Part shown: in pieces, positions 52,462-61,553 of the stretch
How the letters are laid out: each line of letters opens with the position of its first letter
Numbering within the stretch: the stretch's first letter is position 1
NCBI GenBank assembly: GCA_958295935.1
Contig: OY282385.1
Span: 1 to 64,000, forward strand
Source of the DNA: an uncultured Dehalococcoidia bacterium
Lineage (GTDB): Bacteria > Chloroflexota > Dehalococcoidia > Lucifugimonadales > Lucifugimonadaceae
Reading direction: 5' to 3'
Length of the DNA: 64,000 bases
Notes under the pieces: generated by a model
Told to the model about the DNA's origin: nothing
Seen by the model: only the letters and a program-made list of their open reading frames with translations
Database searches by the model: none
Position numbers and translations under genes: made by a program

Positions 52462-54501
52462 TTGTTCAGGCATTTGAGGCGTCTTAGCTTCTTCCTGGTG
52501 TTGGCAGTTCTTGCGGCTGCGCTGCTTGCTATTCCCGAGCTGCGGCTGAGCGCGTTTGGCAACACGTTCGTTCGGGGCAACGAGGACGCTTTCCTCGGTC
52601 TGTCGCTTGGTCTCGACCTGCAGGGGGGTACACACCTGGTGTACGTTGCGCAAGAGGAAGAGGGTCGCGAGATTACGCTGGAGGACCTGGAGGGGGTGCG
52701 TAGGATAATCGAGAGTCGTGTCAATCAATTCGGGGTTAGCGAACCGACGGTGCAGTTGCTTGGGAATCCTCCGGACCGTGTGATGATCCAGCTTCCCGGT
52801 CTGAGCGGCGCTTCGGTGACCGTTTCTTTCGCGGGCAATCCGGTTACGGCAGAGGAGGTGGAGAGTTTCTTCAGGGATGAGCTTGATCGTTCGGATGCCG
52901 AGGTTCAGCAGAACGACGACGGTTCGCTGTTGGTGAGGCTGGACGAGATTGCGGGGGAGTTGCGAGACGAATCCGGCGAGGTGACTCGGCGGGCGGAGGG
53001 GGAGGTGTTCCGGGAACGTTTGGAGGAGCGTTTCCCCGTGAGTTTGACGGCGGTTTTCAATCCGGAGCTGATCGTTCAGGTTACTACCGGGGACGATACC
53101 GGGGGCGAGCCGACGCCGACGCCTGCGGCGGATGATACCGGGGGCGAGTCGGAAGGCGAGGCGCCGTCTGTGCCGACTCCCACTGTGCCCACCGTTGCTG
53201 AGGTGCAGGCGGCGTTTGCTGCTGCGGGGCGGCCTGATGCGGAGGTTGCCGAGGTGGGGGAAGGCACCGGCCTTTTCGCTATCACGCTGTACGGGATATC
53301 CGAGGACGTCGTTGACGAGGAGGGCAACGTCGAGCCTGGGGACGTCAGCAAGATTACCGATGCGCTGCGCGCCATTGGCGATCTTGCCAACAACCTGACA
53401 ATCACCGGCAACATCACCACCTGGTCGGTTGGCGGCGGTGTGCTGGAGGCTAAGCAGCTGATTGGCTCGACCGCGCAGCTGGAGTTTCGCGAGCGGGTGT
53501 GCGGCGGTACCGAGGATGAGCCTCAAGACGGTCTGCCGGACGAGGTTTGGCGGGTCGCGCGATGTGCAGACCCCAAGTACTACCAGCATCAGGCTACCAA
53601 CCTGGAGGCGGACGACCTGGTGAACGCGTTCGCCAGTGTGGATCCTTCCTTTGGCCCTGTGGTGAACGTGGTGTTCAACGATGAGGGTGCGGATGAGTTC
53701 TACGTTCTTACCGACAGGATTTCTCGTACCAACGGGCGTCTGGCCATCTACCTGGACGGCGTTGAGCTAGTTTCTCCGACCACTCAGAGCGGCATTCAGG
53801 GCGGCCGCGCGATCATCTACGGCAATTTCACGCCTGAGCGTGCTCGGACCGTGGCTATCCAGCTGCGCTCCGGTTCCCTGCCGGTCACGCTGGACCTGAT
53901 CCAGGAGCGCACTGTGGACGCGACGCTTGGAGCGGATTCTCTTCAGCGCAGTCTGATAGCCGGGGGAGTGGGTCTGCTTCTTCTATTGGTGTTCATGATT
54001 GCGTATTACAAGGTTCCGGGTGTGGTGGCTGCGATTGCGCTTGTGATCTATACGGCGCTGCTGCTGGCGGTGTTCAAGGGGATTCCGGTTACTCTGACTC
54101 TGGCGGGAGCGGCTGCGATAGTTCTTTCGCTGGGATTTGCGGTGGATGCCAACATCCTGATCGCTGAACGTATGAAGGAGGAGTTGCGAACCGGTCGTAG
54201 TTTGATGGCTGCGATCAGTGAGGGTTTCGACCGTGCATGGCCATCCATCCGGGACGGGAACATTTCCACGATCATCACTGCGATCGTGCTGTTCTGGTTT
54301 GGCGACCGGTTTAGCACCAGCATCATGCAGGGCTTTGCGCTGACTCTGGGCATCGGGGTGGCTCTGAGCATGTTTACTGCGTTCTTCGCTAGCCGTGTGA
54401 TGCTGGGCGTGGCTGCTGCGACTCCGCTGGGTCGGCGTCAGGGCCTCTTCGTTCCGGTTCCAGATGCGCCTTCGTCCGAGGGAACGGGGGAGGCCAGGTA
54501 A
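52462..54501 (+). CDS. secD: Protein translocase subunit SecD
   Basis: A 679-residue RND-type partner of SecYEG. The N-terminal membrane helix is followed by LGLDLQGGTHLVY, the periplasmic P1 region, and five C-terminal membrane helices, including AIVLSLGFAVDANILIAERMKEE. The P1 region is long and includes an unusual acidic, Pro/Thr-rich piece (residues 209-243). The start is TTG at 52462 with TGAGG upstream. secF overlaps its stop by one base. Confidence 0.95.
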   Translation: MFRHLRRLSFFLVLAVLAAALLAIPELRLSAFGNTFVRGNEDAFLGLSLGLDLQGGTHLVYVAQEEEGREITLEDLEGVRRIIESRVNQFGVSEPTVQLLGNPPDRVMIQLPGLSGASVTVSFAGNPVTAEEVESFFRDELDRSDAEVQQNDDGSLLVRLDEIAGELRDESGEVTRRAEGEVFRERLEERFPVSLTAVFNPELIVQVTTGDDTGGEPTPTPAADDTGGESEGEAPSVPTPTVPTVAEVQAAFAAAGRPDAEVAEVGEGTGLFAITLYGISEDVVDEEGNVEPGDVSKITDALRAIGDLANNLTITGNITTWSVGGGVLEAKQLIGSTAQLEFRERVCGGTEDEPQDGLPDEVWRVARCADPKYYQHQATNLEADDLVNAFASVDPSFGPVVNVVFNDEGADEFYVLTDRISRTNGRLAIYLDGVELVSPTTQSGIQGGRAIIYGNFTPERARTVAIQLRSGSLPVTLDLIQERTVDATLGADSLQRSLIAGGVGLLLLLVFMIAYYKVPGVVAAIALVIYTALLLAVFKGIPVTLTLAGAAAIVLSLGFAVDANILIAERMKEELRTGRSLMAAISEGFDRAWPSIRDGNISTIITAIVLFWFGDRFSTSIMQGFALTLGIGVALSMFTAFFASRVMLGVAAATPLGRRQGLFVPVPDAPSSEGTGEAR

Positions 54502-55454
54502 TGGACATAGTCGGCAAGCGGCGCATCTACCTTAGCTTTTCGGGAGCGCTGGCAGCGATCAGTATCATTTTTCTGTTAGCTCAGAACCTCGGTCTGAACT
54601 TTGGGGGGCTGAACCTGGGGATCGACTTCATATCCGGCACGGCCGTTACTTACTCTTTCGAGTCTACTGACGACCCCGGCCCGGACGCTTTGAGGGACGC
54701 TCTTGGCACGGCAGGGCACGATGAGGCGGTCGTGCAGAGCTTGGGGGAGTCCCGATATTTCGTGCGGATGACCGACCTGGGATCGGATGGGATAAACGCT
54801 GTCAACGCGTCTCTGGAAGATAGTTTCGGTTCGGATTTCTCCATGTTGGACACGACTACGGTGGGGCGTTCAGTGGCGGACGACACTATCCGGAACGCCT
54901 TTACCGCGGTTCTCGTGGCTGCGGTGTTCGTGATGCTGTACATCATCTACGCCTTTCGCTCGGTGCCTTATTCGTACCGCTACGCCATTGCGGCGGTGAT
55001 TGCGCTGATGCACGACGTGCTGTTGGTGTTCGGGCTGTTCTCGGTTCTCGGGATTTTGATCAACGCTGAGGTGAACGCCATATTCATCGTGGGGATTCTT
55101 ACGGTGATCGGGTACAGCGTGAACGACACGATCGTTGTATTCGACCGGATCAGGGAGAACGTGCGTCTGACGCCTGGCAGGGCTTTCCGGTCTACGGTGA
55201 ACCTATCCATCCGCGAGACGTTCACCCGTTCTTTGGCGACCAGCGTGACGACGATGACGGTTATCCTGGCTATGTTGCTCTTCGGGGGCTCTTCGCTGAG
55301 GGATTTCCTGATAGTGCTTCTGGCGGGTGTCGTGGTGGGTACTTACAGTTCGATATTCATCGCGGCGCAGATTCTGGTGGCTTGGGATTCCGCCGGCGGT
55401 CTTGGGCAGTTTGTTCCGAGGCGGTTCCGGCGCGGGTCCGTGGAGGCGGCGTAG
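54501..55454 (+). CDS. secF: Protein translocase subunit SecF
   Basis: A 317-residue membrane protein, six hydrophobic segments. GLNLGIDFISGTAVTYSF near the start and IGYSVNDTIVVFDRIREN in the fourth membrane segment are diagnostic. The ATG overlaps the secD TAA in TAATG, so translation is coupled. Together with SecD it uses the proton motive force to complete protein export. Confidence 0.95.
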   Translation: MDIVGKRRIYLSFSGALAAISIIFLLAQNLGLNFGGLNLGIDFISGTAVTYSFESTDDPGPDALRDALGTAGHDEAVVQSLGESRYFVRMTDLGSDGINAVNASLEDSFGSDFSMLDTTTVGRSVADDTIRNAFTAVLVAAVFVMLYIIYAFRSVPYSYRYAIAAVIALMHDVLLVFGLFSVLGILINAEVNAIFIVGILTVIGYSVNDTIVVFDRIRENVRLTPGRAFRSTVNLSIRETFTRSLATSVTTMTVILAMLLFGGSSLRDFLIVLLAGVVVGTYSSIFIAAQILVAWDSAGGLGQFVPRRFRRGSVEAA

Positions 55455-55588
55455 GGCTGCCGGGATCGGCAAAGAACCGGATCGCGGCGTAAGATGATGC
55501 GGGTTGTGCAAAGAATGAAGCGCGGGCCGGATTCCGCGCCCGGTACGGCCAGGACTTGCCTGGCGGTCTGAGACCCCTGGAGGTATGA

Positions 55589-56440
55589 ATGCTTATAGGC
55601 GCGCACGTATCTGCGGCCGGCGGTGTGGAGAAGGCGGTGGGTCGGGCCGTTGACATTGGCGCGGAGTGTATGCAGATCTTTGCGTCCTCTCCCCGCACCT
55701 GGCGCTTCCGTCCGATTCCCGAGTCGAACTCGGACAAATTCAGGGCTGCGGCCGAGGAGGCTTCCATGGGGCCGACGGTGTTGCACGCCAGCTATCTGGT
55801 GGCTATCGGCTCGCCGGATCCGTCGCTTGCGGAGAAGAGCGTGCAATCGCTTAGCGATCACCTGCAAGCGGCGGAACAACTTGGGGCTCTTGGGCTCATC
55901 TTCCATCCGGCGAGCCACCGGGGTAAGGGGTTCGATGCGGTCTTCGATCAGTTCGTGTCGAACGTGCAGAAGGCGCTGGATGCTTCTCCGGGCGATGCGC
56001 TTCTGATGCTTGAGACGAGTGCGGGGTCCGGGGACCACATTGGTTCGAAGTTCGAGGAGCTTGGTAGGCTGATAAAGGCCATTGACAGTCCGCGGGCTGC
56101 GGTGTGTTTCGATACTCAGCACGTATGGGCGGCGGGCTACAACATAGCGGATCGGGACGGTCTGGAGGCTACTCTGGAGGAGTTCGACCGGGAGATTGGG
56201 CTAGACCTTCTGCGATCGGTTCACGCCAATGACTCGATGCGCGAGCTGGGTTCTTCGGTGGACCGCCACGACAACATCGGGGACGGATTGATCGGGGAGG
56301 CCGGATTCCATACGATTATGAGTCATCCTGCTTTTCAGGAGGTTCCGTTTTACCTGGAGGTGCCCGGTGCGGGCAAGAGCGGCCCTGATCGGCCCAACGT
56401 GGAGGCTCTCAAGAGAATCCGCGCTGCTACGGGTGGCTAA
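55589..56440 (+). CDS. nfo: Endonuclease IV
   Basis: A 283-residue AP endonuclease TIM barrel cutting at abasic sites. MLIGAHVSAAGG at the start, HASYLVAIGSPD, LETSAGSGDHIGSKFEEL, CFDTQHVWAAGYNI and SVDRHDNIGDGLIG cover the three-zinc site, with the usual DT(C/Q)H position. GGAGG sits before the ATG. It is followed by a small metallopeptidase 15 bases later. Confidence 0.93.
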   Translation: MLIGAHVSAAGGVEKAVGRAVDIGAECMQIFASSPRTWRFRPIPESNSDKFRAAAEEASMGPTVLHASYLVAIGSPDPSLAEKSVQSLSDHLQAAEQLGALGLIFHPASHRGKGFDAVFDQFVSNVQKALDASPGDALLMLETSAGSGDHIGSKFEELGRLIKAIDSPRAAVCFDTQHVWAAGYNIADRDGLEATLEEFDREIGLDLLRSVHANDSMRELGSSVDRHDNIGDGLIGEAGFHTIMSHPAFQEVPFYLEVPGAGKSGPDRPNVEALKRIRAATGG

Positions 56441-56455
56441 TCGGGTGGCTGCGCC

Positions 56456-56821
56456 TTGAACCGCGGCAAGTTTGAGAGGCTTGTGCGGCGGGCGATAGAG
56501 AGTCTGCCTGATCGGTTCCTGGAGCGTTTGGACAACGTGGACGTGGTGGTGGAGGATGCGCCGAGTTCCGAGCAGGCGCAGGAGCATGGCCTGGCAGCCG
56601 GGGAGACGCTGTTCGGGCTGTACGAGGGTACTCCGCAGGTGGACCGCATCGAATACAGTTTCGCGGTTCCTGACAAGATCACCATCTTCCAGGGCGGCAT
56701 CGAGGAGTTTTGCCGGAACGAGAGGGAAATCGTGGAGCAGGTGCGGTTGACGGTGGTTCACGAGATCGCGCACCACTTTGGCATTTCGGACGATGCGCTG
56801 CACGAGATGGGGCTTTCCTGA
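56456..56821 (+). CDS. Metallopeptidase family protein (DUF1025 type)
   Basis: A 121-residue minimal zincin with HEIAHHFG (102-109) as the zinc/catalytic motif near the C-terminus and the family start FERLVRRAIESLPDRF. The start is TTG at 56456. Family members are common next to housekeeping genes; the substrate is unknown. Confidence 0.85.
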   Translation: MNRGKFERLVRRAIESLPDRFLERLDNVDVVVEDAPSSEQAQEHGLAAGETLFGLYEGTPQVDRIEYSFAVPDKITIFQGGIEEFCRNEREIVEQVRLTVVHEIAHHFGISDDALHEMGLS

Positions 56822-56826
56822 CGGGG

Positions 56827-57321
56827 CTATGGCCGGTTGATGTCTATGCCGGCGTCGGTTATCCGGACCCGTCGGCTACAGGCGGCTACTTCTACCTCTC
56901 CGAGCCGCATTACGTCGTCGAGGAACAGCTTCATACGTCGGCTGGTCTGTTCTTCCCTGGCACGCGGGCGGGTTCCCCATAGCGTTCTGTGCGGCTGCGA
57001 CTTGAGGGCTTGAGCGAGTTCCTCCATAAATGCGCAGAAGGCATCTTGTGAGACTCGTTGGAGCGGGGGGCCGCCGGGTGCGGCAAAGAACAGGTGGAGT
57101 TGTATGCGCCCGTCTTTGCCGTCTATGCGCGTCATGAGTGTTGGGGCCGGTCTGGACTCCGTGATTTGATGGCCGGTCTCGGTCCTGCTTGCGGCGTCCC
57201 GGACTGCGGCTTGCAAGGTTCGCAGCGTGGCGGATAGCGTGGACACCGGGTATACGTTCGAGCTCAGCTTCAGAATGAGCTGGCTCGCGGCGCCGGCGCT
57301 TTTCGTACTCCGGTTTGTCAT
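56827..57321 (-). CDS. Hypothetical protein
   Basis: A 164-residue protein with no membrane segment or known motif that I recognise. It has a beta-strand-like start (SQLILKLSSNVYPV) and a central DGRIQLHLFFAA. It is convergent with the metallopeptidase (five bases apart), and selB ends beyond its start on the same strand side. Codon use looks like real coding sequence. Confidence 0.6.
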   Translation of the reverse strand: MTNRSTKSAGAASQLILKLSSNVYPVSTLSATLRTLQAAVRDAASRTETGHQITESRPAPTLMTRIDGKDGRIQLHLFFAAPGGPPLQRVSQDAFCAFMEELAQALKSQPHRTLWGTRPRAREEQTSRRMKLFLDDVMRLGEVEVAACSRRVRITDAGIDINRP

Positions 57322-57376
57322 GACGGCCTCAGTGTATCGCGCGCCGTCTGCACGCCATGGGCGGCTGGTGAGCGTG

Positions 57377-59230
57377 TTACCTCAACACGCGGTTATCGCC
57401 GGATCGCCTTGTGATCTGCTGTCGGTCCATGTGTTCGAGGAGGGCGAGGGTGTACTTGCGGCTTGTGGAGAAGGCCTCTCGGACGTGTGAGATGGTCACC
57501 TCTCCATGTTGTTTGGCAAGTTGGACTACCTTTTCGGCCATTTCTTCGTAAGCGGATTTGAGGAACACTACGTCTTCGCTGACTCGCACGACTCGGCCCT
57601 GTGCGGCGAGGGCTTGCAGCAATTCCTGATCGATAGTTGCGTCGGAGGGCGGGGAGTAGAGGTTCGATGCCAGCAGTGCGAGGTACTCGTCGGCCCGGCG
57701 CTGCTGGGTTGGGGAGAGTTTTGCGGAGTGCGCGGGTAGTCTGACGGAGACTTGGCCTTCCGAGAGGACGCGGTCTGCTACCAACCTTGCGAGGGCTGGG
57801 TTGAATTCCGCTGCGTTCATGTTCAGTCGATTTCTCAGTTCTTCCCTGGGCATTCCCTCCCTGAGCGGGTATGTGCGGTGGTACTCGGCGAGATCGTTCG
57901 AGGCTGTGGCGACGACCTTTGCCCATCCTGTGGCGCTGAAGTATTCGAGTGCGGATTTTTCGCCTATGGCTACGACCTCGTTTCGGTTTAGCAGTTCGTC
58001 GAGGATGGCGGCGGTGCGGGCCTCGGACAAGTTTGCTGCCGGGGCCAGTTCAGCTACTGCTGCGGGTCCCAGTGAGTCGAGAGCGGCGATCAGTATCTCT
58101 GATTCGGCGCCGCTCTCCAGTGAAGCGAGGCGCTGCGCGGTCGGCTCGTGGAAGCGCCGCGGCCTGGGCGCGTTGGGGGCCAGGGCTTGCCCTCCGCCGA
58201 GCGTGGTTACGGTGTCACGGATCACGAAGTAGTCGCCCTTGACCACGGGGACGGGGGTATCGAGGCGAATCTGCGCCCATCCCGACTCTCCGGGCGGCAG
58301 GGCGTTTTGGTCGAGCAGGCGCACCACGGCCGGTGTCTCAGACGTTCCGGTGTAGAGTGTGACTCGGTGGTTGTGGCGTATGGGGCGCGGGGAGTCGTTT
58401 ATGGTTCTGATGGAGCAATCGAAGGCTGTGGAGGATTTGAGCCATCGCCCGGTTACCAGCACGTCTCCCCGCTCGATTTCATGCCGCTCGATGCCGCTGA
58501 GGTTCACGGCCACCCTGGAGCCTGGCATGGCCTCTTCCACTGCCTCCTTGTGGCTTTGCAGCCCCCGTATCCGTGCTTGTCGGCCGCTGGGTACGAGGTT
58601 GACCTGCTGGCCGGTTCTGAGGATTCCGCCGGATAGGGTCCCGGTCACGACTGCTCCGAAGCCTGACATGGTGAAAGACCTGTCGACCGGCAGGCGCGGG
58701 CGTCCGAGGTCTGGCCTTGGGGGTACGTTTGCGAGTTCTTCGTCGAGGTCATGGATGAGTTGATCGAGGCCTATGTCTTTCTCGGCGGATACGGCGACCA
58801 CCTTGGACCCTGCGAGGGAATAGCTTTCCAAGGCTTCCTCGACGTCTGCAACGACGAGTTCGAGCCACTCTTCTTCGACGAGATCGACTTTCGTGATGAC
58901 GGCGATTCCGCGTTCGATGCGCAGTAGGTCTAGGATGGCGAGGTGCTCTCTGGTCTGCGGCATGACGCCCTCATCCGCTGCGACTATGAGCATGGCGAGG
59001 TCTACGCCTCCTGCGCCCATGAGCATGTTCTTGATGAAGCGTTCGTGTCCCGGCACGTCGACGATGCTGACTTCAAGGCCGCTGGGCAGTCCGAGCCATG
59101 CGAATCCGAGTTCGATGGTCATACCTCGTTCCTTCTCCTCGTGCAGCCTGTCGGGGTCGATGCCGGAGAGGGAACGTATGAGGGTGGACTTGCCGTGGTC
59201 GACGTGTCCGGCGGTTCCAATTACGTACAT
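57377..59230 (-). CDS. selB: Selenocysteine-specific elongation factor SelB
   Basis: A 617-residue translation GTPase delivering Sec-tRNA to recoded UGA codons. G1 GHVDHGKST, switch II DVPGHERF and NKxD-like ITKVDLV are present; domains II and III follow (about 180-350) and the C-terminal part has the winged helices that bind SECIS RNA. The ATG at 59230 (MYVIGTAGHVDHGKS) is preferred over the longer frame. selA and selD are not in this window. Confidence 0.93.
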   Translation of the reverse strand: MYVIGTAGHVDHGKSTLIRSLSGIDPDRLHEEKERGMTIELGFAWLGLPSGLEVSIVDVPGHERFIKNMLMGAGGVDLAMLIVAADEGVMPQTREHLAILDLLRIERGIAVITKVDLVEEEWLELVVADVEEALESYSLAGSKVVAVSAEKDIGLDQLIHDLDEELANVPPRPDLGRPRLPVDRSFTMSGFGAVVTGTLSGGILRTGQQVNLVPSGRQARIRGLQSHKEAVEEAMPGSRVAVNLSGIERHEIERGDVLVTGRWLKSSTAFDCSIRTINDSPRPIRHNHRVTLYTGTSETPAVVRLLDQNALPPGESGWAQIRLDTPVPVVKGDYFVIRDTVTTLGGGQALAPNAPRPRRFHEPTAQRLASLESGAESEILIAALDSLGPAAVAELAPAANLSEARTAAILDELLNRNEVVAIGEKSALEYFSATGWAKVVATASNDLAEYHRTYPLREGMPREELRNRLNMNAAEFNPALARLVADRVLSEGQVSVRLPAHSAKLSPTQQRRADEYLALLASNLYSPPSDATIDQELLQALAAQGRVVRVSEDVVFLKSAYEEMAEKVVQLAKQHGEVTISHVREAFSTSRKYTLALLEHMDRQQITRRSGDNRVLR

Positions 59231-59466
59231 GCGGGAATCATACAGCGCGGGGCGTTGTCGATTGCGGAGCGCGGCCATGCGCGACGGCGGATGTCCATGG
59301 TTTTTCGACCAGGCCGATTTTTTGGCCTTTGCCGAGTCGGGTACACCAGCGGGTTGTGTGTGGCGTTGGCGCGGTCTGTGGGGTGGACCCGCGGTTGTGC
59401 GAGCGGCAAGTGGGTTGTATGCGGGCGCGGCCGGGTTGTTGCGTTGGGGAGTCTGCCGGGGGTTGG

Positions 59467-60729
59467 CTATGCGGCCTGTCCCGGTCTGAACTGTGCGGCT
59501 TTGGATGATGCCTCAACCAGTCGGGCAAATACCTCGTTGCCCAGCAGCCTGCCCCTCGGTGTGAGCCTTGCGCCGGCGTGGTCGTGGATGATCAGCCCTG
59601 CGTCTGAGAGATCGCGCAGTTCTTCGTAAAAGACGTCGCTCATGTCTACGCCGAATCGGTGGTTGAAGTCGGCGTTCGAGACGCCTCGCGACAGGCGCAT
59701 GCCCATCATCATAGTTTCCGCGATGGCGGTTTGTCGGTCCATGGTTTCGGCCTCTCCGACGGTACCGAGTGCGCGCATTGCGTCTACGGGGTGTGCGCGG
59801 TTGTTGTGGATTGCTGCGTCGGATTCGAGGCAACGGGCGTAGGCTCTCGGCGATTTGACGTTGGCAAAGCGTCGGCCATGGAGAAATGAGTGTGCGCCCG
59901 ATCCCACGCCCAGGTATGGCTGGAGAGTCCAGTAGGCGAGGTTGTGTTGGCTTTCCTTGCCGCGTCGGGCCCAGTTTGAGATTTCGTAGTGTTCGAAACC
60001 GGCCTGGCCGAGGGTGTCCTCTGCGAGTGTGTACATATCGGCTGCGAGGTCGTTGTCGACGTCCGGCGTTCTGCCCAGTCTTACGTCTGCTTCCATGGGT
60101 GTGCCCGGCTCTAGTTGCAGCCCGTAGATGGAGAGGTGTTGCGGTTCCAGGTCGATGGCCGTGTTGAGTGAATTTTGCCACTGTCCAAGCGTTTGTAGCG
60201 GGAGGCCGAACATCAGATCGAGGCTAAGGTTTTCGAGGCCGCGTGACGCGGCGCAGAGGGCTGCACGTGCGGCCTCTTGGGAGGTGTGGCGCCTGCCCAG
60301 CGTCTTGAGTAGAGCGTCGTCGAAGCTCTGTACGCCGATGCTGAGTCTGTTTATTCCGGCCTTCATCCACGAATCGATTTGTTCCGGGGCGACGTCGCCC
60401 GGGTTTGCCTCCAAGGTGAGTTCGGCATCGCGGCTTACCTCGAAGAGGTTGGTGACGGTTTGCAGTGAAGAGGCTATCGAGTGTGGCGGGACGTAGGACG
60501 GGGTGCCTCCGCCGTAGTAGATGGATGAGACGGGTGGGCCGTGCAGCAACTCGGCCCACAGGCGGATTTCGCGTTCGAGGGCGGCCATGTATGCGGGTAT
60601 CAGCGGTGTCAGGCCTTCGTAAGTGTTGAAGTCGCAGTAGGGGCATTTACTGAGGCAAAAGGGGACATGCAGGTAGAGCCCTATGCCGGAAGCCGCGTTG
60701 GGCAGCCGGCACGGCATGGGCGGGGACAC
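59467..60729 (-). CDS. hemW: Radical SAM heme chaperone HemW (coproporphyrinogen oxidase-like)
   Basis: A 420-residue radical SAM protein. The cluster motif is CLSKCPYCDF, followed by YYGGGTPSYVPP, LTLEANPGDV and the GINRLSIGVQSFDD motif. The C-terminal winged-helix-like domain is present, but the extra N-terminal HemN segment is lacking, favouring HemW over oxygen-independent coproporphyrinogen oxidase. The start is a GTG at 60729; an ATG at 60717 is the alternative. It begins two bases before the stop of the upstream gene. Confidence 0.9.
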   Translation of the reverse strand: MSPPMPCRLPNAASGIGLYLHVPFCLSKCPYCDFNTYEGLTPLIPAYMAALEREIRLWAELLHGPPVSSIYYGGGTPSYVPPHSIASSLQTVTNLFEVSRDAELTLEANPGDVAPEQIDSWMKAGINRLSIGVQSFDDALLKTLGRRHTSQEAARAALCAASRGLENLSLDLMFGLPLQTLGQWQNSLNTAIDLEPQHLSIYGLQLEPGTPMEADVRLGRTPDVDNDLAADMYTLAEDTLGQAGFEHYEISNWARRGKESQHNLAYWTLQPYLGVGSGAHSFLHGRRFANVKSPRAYARCLESDAAIHNNRAHPVDAMRALGTVGEAETMDRQTAIAETMMMGMRLSRGVSNADFNHRFGVDMSDVFYEELRDLSDAGLIIHDHAGARLTPRGRLLGNEVFARLVEASSKAAQFRPGQAA

Positions 60730-60730
60730 T

Positions 60731-61456
60731 CTAGGATTGTCCGGGAACCCAGAGGCCGGCGCCTCCGGGGCGGTCCTGCGCGTCCGACTTCGGCTGTTCC
60801 CCGGGTTGTTCTGCGGAGCGTTGGGCTTCTTCTGCGCGTCGCATGGCTGCTTCGGCGATGCTCCTGGCGAGTCGACCCAATTCGTCGAGTTCCGGCGGGG
60901 ATACTATGAACCGCTCAACGCCAGTCGGCAGGATCTGGCCTACTCCGGTGAAGTCCATTATCAGGGCGGCTTCGGTTTCCTCGATGGCTGAATCGAGGCG
61001 GGTCTTGAGGTGTTCGAGGCGTTTCTCCCTGGCTGAGTTGAAGTATTCCCGTGCGAGATTGGCGACTGTGTTGCCTACGAACCCGCCTTGAAGTATGCGG
61101 CCCCAGTCTATGAGTTGTTCATAGAGATCCTGGTCTTCGTAAGGTTCCAGCGCTGCGCCGGCGTCTATCCTGGATTTGGCGAGTGCGTGGGCTTGCGGGC
61201 TCGTTTGCCGGATGCTGAGCAGCCCCTCTTCACCTCCGACCCCTACTCCCTCGATGAATATGCGAGCTACTCGTCCTGCCCGCGTTTCCAGGTTTGCTAC
61301 CTGTTCGTCGACGGCGCGCCAGTATTTATCTTGCAGTGCTCGGTATTCGGGCGGGGCGTCGGGCATGGGCCCGGTGAGGGTTACCTGGTAGGCCTTTCGC
61401 CTTGTCATGACGTCCCCGGCTGCGGGCCTGTTGATGCGTGCTAGTTCCTCTGCCAA
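60731..61456 (-). CDS. Hypothetical protein, coiled-coil-like
   Basis: A 241-residue soluble protein with charged heptad-like helices (for example LARSIAEAAMRRAEEAQRS). The middle part has LYEQLIDWGRILQGGFVGN. The tail is Pro/Gln/Gly-rich. I do not recognise the family. It sits between ychF and hemW on the same strand, two bases from hemW, so they may be co-transcribed. Confidence 0.65.
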   Translation of the reverse strand: MAEELARINRPAAGDVMTRRKAYQVTLTGPMPDAPPEYRALQDKYWRAVDEQVANLETRAGRVARIFIEGVGVGGEEGLLSIRQTSPQAHALAKSRIDAGAALEPYEDQDLYEQLIDWGRILQGGFVGNTVANLAREYFNSAREKRLEHLKTRLDSAIEETEAALIMDFTGVGQILPTGVERFIVSPPELDELGRLARSIAEAAMRRAEEAQRSAEQPGEQPKSDAQDRPGGAGLWVPGQS

Positions 61457-61553
61457 TCTGGTTTTTCTCCGGTATCCGTTTTCGTCGCGGGCAGGGCGTT
61501 TATCGTGCCATCTCTCCGGCGTCTGCGGGTATCTGCGGTTCAGTGCGGCGGGC

